Assembly: GCA_946482045.1 (NCBI GenBank)
Contig: CAMLPZ010000103.1
Span: forward strand, 1-12,587
Source: an uncultured Asticcacaulis sp.
GTDB taxonomy: Bacteria; Pseudomonadota; Alphaproteobacteria; Caulobacterales; Caulobacteraceae
Reading direction: 5' to 3'
Length of the DNA: 12,587 nt
Below, piece by piece: positions 12,472 through 12,587 of the stretch (its first letter is position 1; each line of letters starts with the position of its first letter). Position numbers and translations under genes: made by a program. A model generated the notes under the pieces. It searched no databases. It had not been told where the DNA came from and saw nothing but the letters and a program-made list of their open reading frames with translations.

Positions 12472-12587
12472 TCAGCCCAGGTCGTTCAATTCGGCGACGA
12501 CGTCGTAGGCATCCCCCCGGTAGTAGGATTGAGTAAATTCGGCCGCGCGGCCATCGGCCAGGAACCCGCGGCGCTCGATGAACAGGC
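12472..12587 (-). CDS. GntR/HutC-family regulator, C-terminal end of UTRA domain (partial, probable NagR)
   Basis: Only the last 37 codons plus stop lie in the window. The 5' part is beyond position 12587. The translated end contains IERRGFLADGRAAEFTQSYYRGDAYDVVAELN before the stop, the typical last strands of the UTRA effector domain of HutC-type GntR regulators (pattern: extra information on the ligand, 'E-F-T-x-S-x-Y-R-G-D-x-Y'). Its place directly upstream of the deaminase and nagA genes, same strand, suggests it is the GlcNAc-6-phosphate or glucosamine-6-phosphate responsive repressor of the nag operon. The DNA-binding domain cannot be seen, so its specificity is unknown. Confidence 0.85.
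   Translation of the reverse strand, partial: LFIERRGFLADGRAAEFTQSYYRGDAYDVVAELNDLG

Overview
The window looks like an ordinary chromosomal stretch of an alphaproteobacterium, most likely of the Caulobacterales (Caulobacter/Asticcacaulis/Brevundimonas type). The reasons are a G+C content that looks near 60 %, a nag cluster built on a SIS-type (NagB-II) deaminase with a HutC/GntR regulator, a TPM/LemA cluster, two YdcH (DUF465) proteins, and a 'CCTCCCCAG-CTGGGGAGG' type extragenic palindrome of a kind common in that group. The genus is inference. I found no tRNA, rRNA, CRISPR array, transposase or phage gene.

Layout from left to right. (1) 4-1233, minus strand: long-form hisG, overlapped by 4 nt by a small TrpR/YerC-family regulator. 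That gene starts at a good promoter followed by 8-bp-phased repeats and an inverted repeat, which look like an operator. (2) 1242-2477, minus: an Hsp70-fold ATPase without substrate-binding domain (YegD-like). Upstream of it is a 310-bp non-coding gap holding a 189-bp element bounded by 12-bp inverted repeats. (3) 2788-5012, minus: a compact lemA-TPM-TPM operon encoding envelope proteins. It is divergent from a CPBP-family membrane protease homologue at 5119-5628 (plus). (4) 5625-6119, minus: a GNAT acetyltransferase whose stop codon interlocks with that of the CPBP gene. (5) 6218-7315, minus: alanine dehydrogenase, divergent from an Lrp/AsnC regulator (7425-7889, plus). The space between them carries inverted repeats, and a strong bidirectional terminator follows the regulator. 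(6) 7989-9905: a short DUF465 gene (minus) divergent from ubiX and an overlapping TIGR02444-type gene (plus), then a second, longer DUF465 protein (plus). (7) 10059-12587, minus: an N-acetylglucosamine catabolic cluster in the order GntR regulator (only its C-terminal end is present), SIS-type glucosamine-6-phosphate deaminase, nagA. Two inverted repeats lie between regulator and deaminase.

The genes work as several small units: histidine synthesis with its probable regulator, an envelope-associated LemA/TPM unit, alanine/pyruvate interconversion with its regulator, prenyl-FMN supply for ubiquinone synthesis, and amino-sugar use. I see no convincing undescribed multi-gene system. The most interesting signals are regulatory: the TrpR-like 8-bp-phased repeats in front of the regulator-hisG operon, the paired-repeat element at 2562-2750, and the stacked hairpins in front of the nag deaminase gene.
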